From Nitrosovibrio sp. Nv4 (GTDB lineage Bacteria > Pseudomonadota > Gammaproteobacteria > Burkholderiales > Nitrosomonadaceae), in the NCBI GenBank assembly GCA_945860135.1, contig CAMAPK010000006.1:26482-90481 (forward strand): a DNA stretch of 64,000 nt, in the 5' to 3' direction. Positions 63,672-64,000 of this stretch are shown one piece after another. The notes under the pieces are model-generated. The model ran no database searches and was not told the origin of the DNA. It saw only the letters and a list, made by a program, of their open reading frames with translations. The translations under genes were made by a program, and so were the position numbers. How positions within the stretch are numbered: position 1 is the first letter of the stretch; every line of letters starts with the position of its first letter.

Positions 63672-64000
63672 GTGGCAGGCCGGATGGGATGAGAACCCGC
63701 CATCGGGTTCGACTAAGCGAGCACTGCTCGCTTGGACGCACGAGCAAAGCGAGTGCGGTCCCGAAGCGCAGCGCAGGGATGGCTGGATCGCCCTGAGGCG
63801 AGACAGACACATTCCCGCTGCCCCAATGAGAAGTACGGTAATTCCAGAAACACATCGAAATGCAACCTTACGAACCCGCCTAAGTGCGGGTTTTTTATTG
63901 TATTTCTTCCTCAGGCATGCTGTCGTTATTCATTTGGATTATGAAGGGTATTACGGTACATTACATAATTCTTGCAGTACAAGCACCTTACCTTCACTAG
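63672..64000. other. Hairpin-rich non-coding region downstream of ssrA
   Basis: No gene is supported. AAGCGAGCA and TGCTCGCTT (around 63714-63732) form a tight palindrome, and CAGGG/CCCTG pair around 63774-63795. ATTCCCGC near 63811 resembles the ssrA T-arm end. From 63900 the DNA becomes AT-rich. tmRNA 3' ends are common integration sites, but no integrase is visible before the window ends. Confidence 0.4.
63873..63896 (+). terminator. Rho-independent terminator downstream of the ssrA region
   Basis: AACCCGC and GCGGGTT form a 7-bp stem around a six-base loop, followed by a T-tract to 63896. What transcript it ends is unclear; read-through of ssrA or an unrecognised small RNA from 63700-63870 are possibilities. 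Confidence 0.75.

Noticed and set aside
63571..63855. Minus-strand reading frame across the ssrA 3' end, 94 codons
   Set aside because: It is antisense to the tmRNA and its terminator; the AAGIEPAS-type product is a well-known false gene arising opposite RNA gene ends.

Overview
The window looks like chromosomal DNA of a chemolithotrophic or facultatively anaerobic betaproteobacterium, probably in or near the Nitrosomonadales/Gallionellales. This is inferred from high GC, the tmRNA tag ANDERYALAA, the gyrA-serC-serA-pheA-hisC-aroF-tyrA order, the mtaD-ubiG-gph order, and a group 3d NAD-linked Hox hydrogenase. No rRNA, tRNA, CRISPR array, integrase or complete insertion sequence was seen. About 60 protein genes and one tmRNA are supported; coding density is high and many genes overlap by 4-8 bp.

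Layout. (1) 1-6557, minus strand: a class II (B12) ribonucleotide reductase, then an acetyl-CoA synthetase-like gene and a pyruvate (or acetoin) dehydrogenase operon, E1-alpha, E1-beta and E2. E2 runs off the left edge. The E1-beta/E2 spacer is a 137-bp AT-rich cassette bounded by perfect 17-bp inverted repeats. (2) 6661-18146: hypC-A-B-D-F-E-hoxF-U-Y-H-W, a nearly gapless minus-strand operon for a bidirectional NAD-reducing [NiFe] hydrogenase with its own maturation set, and a convergent hupE. (3) 18209-41428: a stress and low-oxygen region with a mono-haem cytochrome c, HPF, CBS proteins, a BCAM0308-family protein, three Hsp20 genes, a PAS protein, DUF2934, RpoS, a two-component pair with a CheB-CheR-PAS fusion, a phosphoribosyltransferase, PolX, archease-RtcB, PncA-NAPRT, a P-type ATPase, an alcohol dehydrogenase and a PEBP protein. 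The gene content resembles the low-oxygen-activated (lxa) locus of Burkholderia cenocepacia. (4) 41684-44762: the AmmeMemoRadiSam trio B-A-S plus an alpha/beta hydrolase, convergent with a SpoU/TrmH methyltransferase. (5) 45664-48848: a three-gene operon of unknown function: a flavoprotein of acyl-CoA dehydrogenase fold lacking the usual catalytic Glu motif, a PhnD-like binding protein with no signal peptide, and a diiron ferritin-like protein with a degenerate TusA-like N-terminus. This is the best candidate for an undescribed system. (6) 49260-58306: the gyrA-serine-aromatic amino acid supraoperon. (7) 58599-64000: a tandem OmpA-family pair, mtaD, ubiG, gph and ssrA, then a hairpin-rich non-coding tail.

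How it fits together. PDH/Acs, Hox hydrogenase, RpoS, HPF, small heat-shock proteins and NAD salvage (PncA/NAPRT) suggest a cell managing NADH and survival under energy or oxygen limitation. Function calls rest on reading motifs by eye; no database search was possible.
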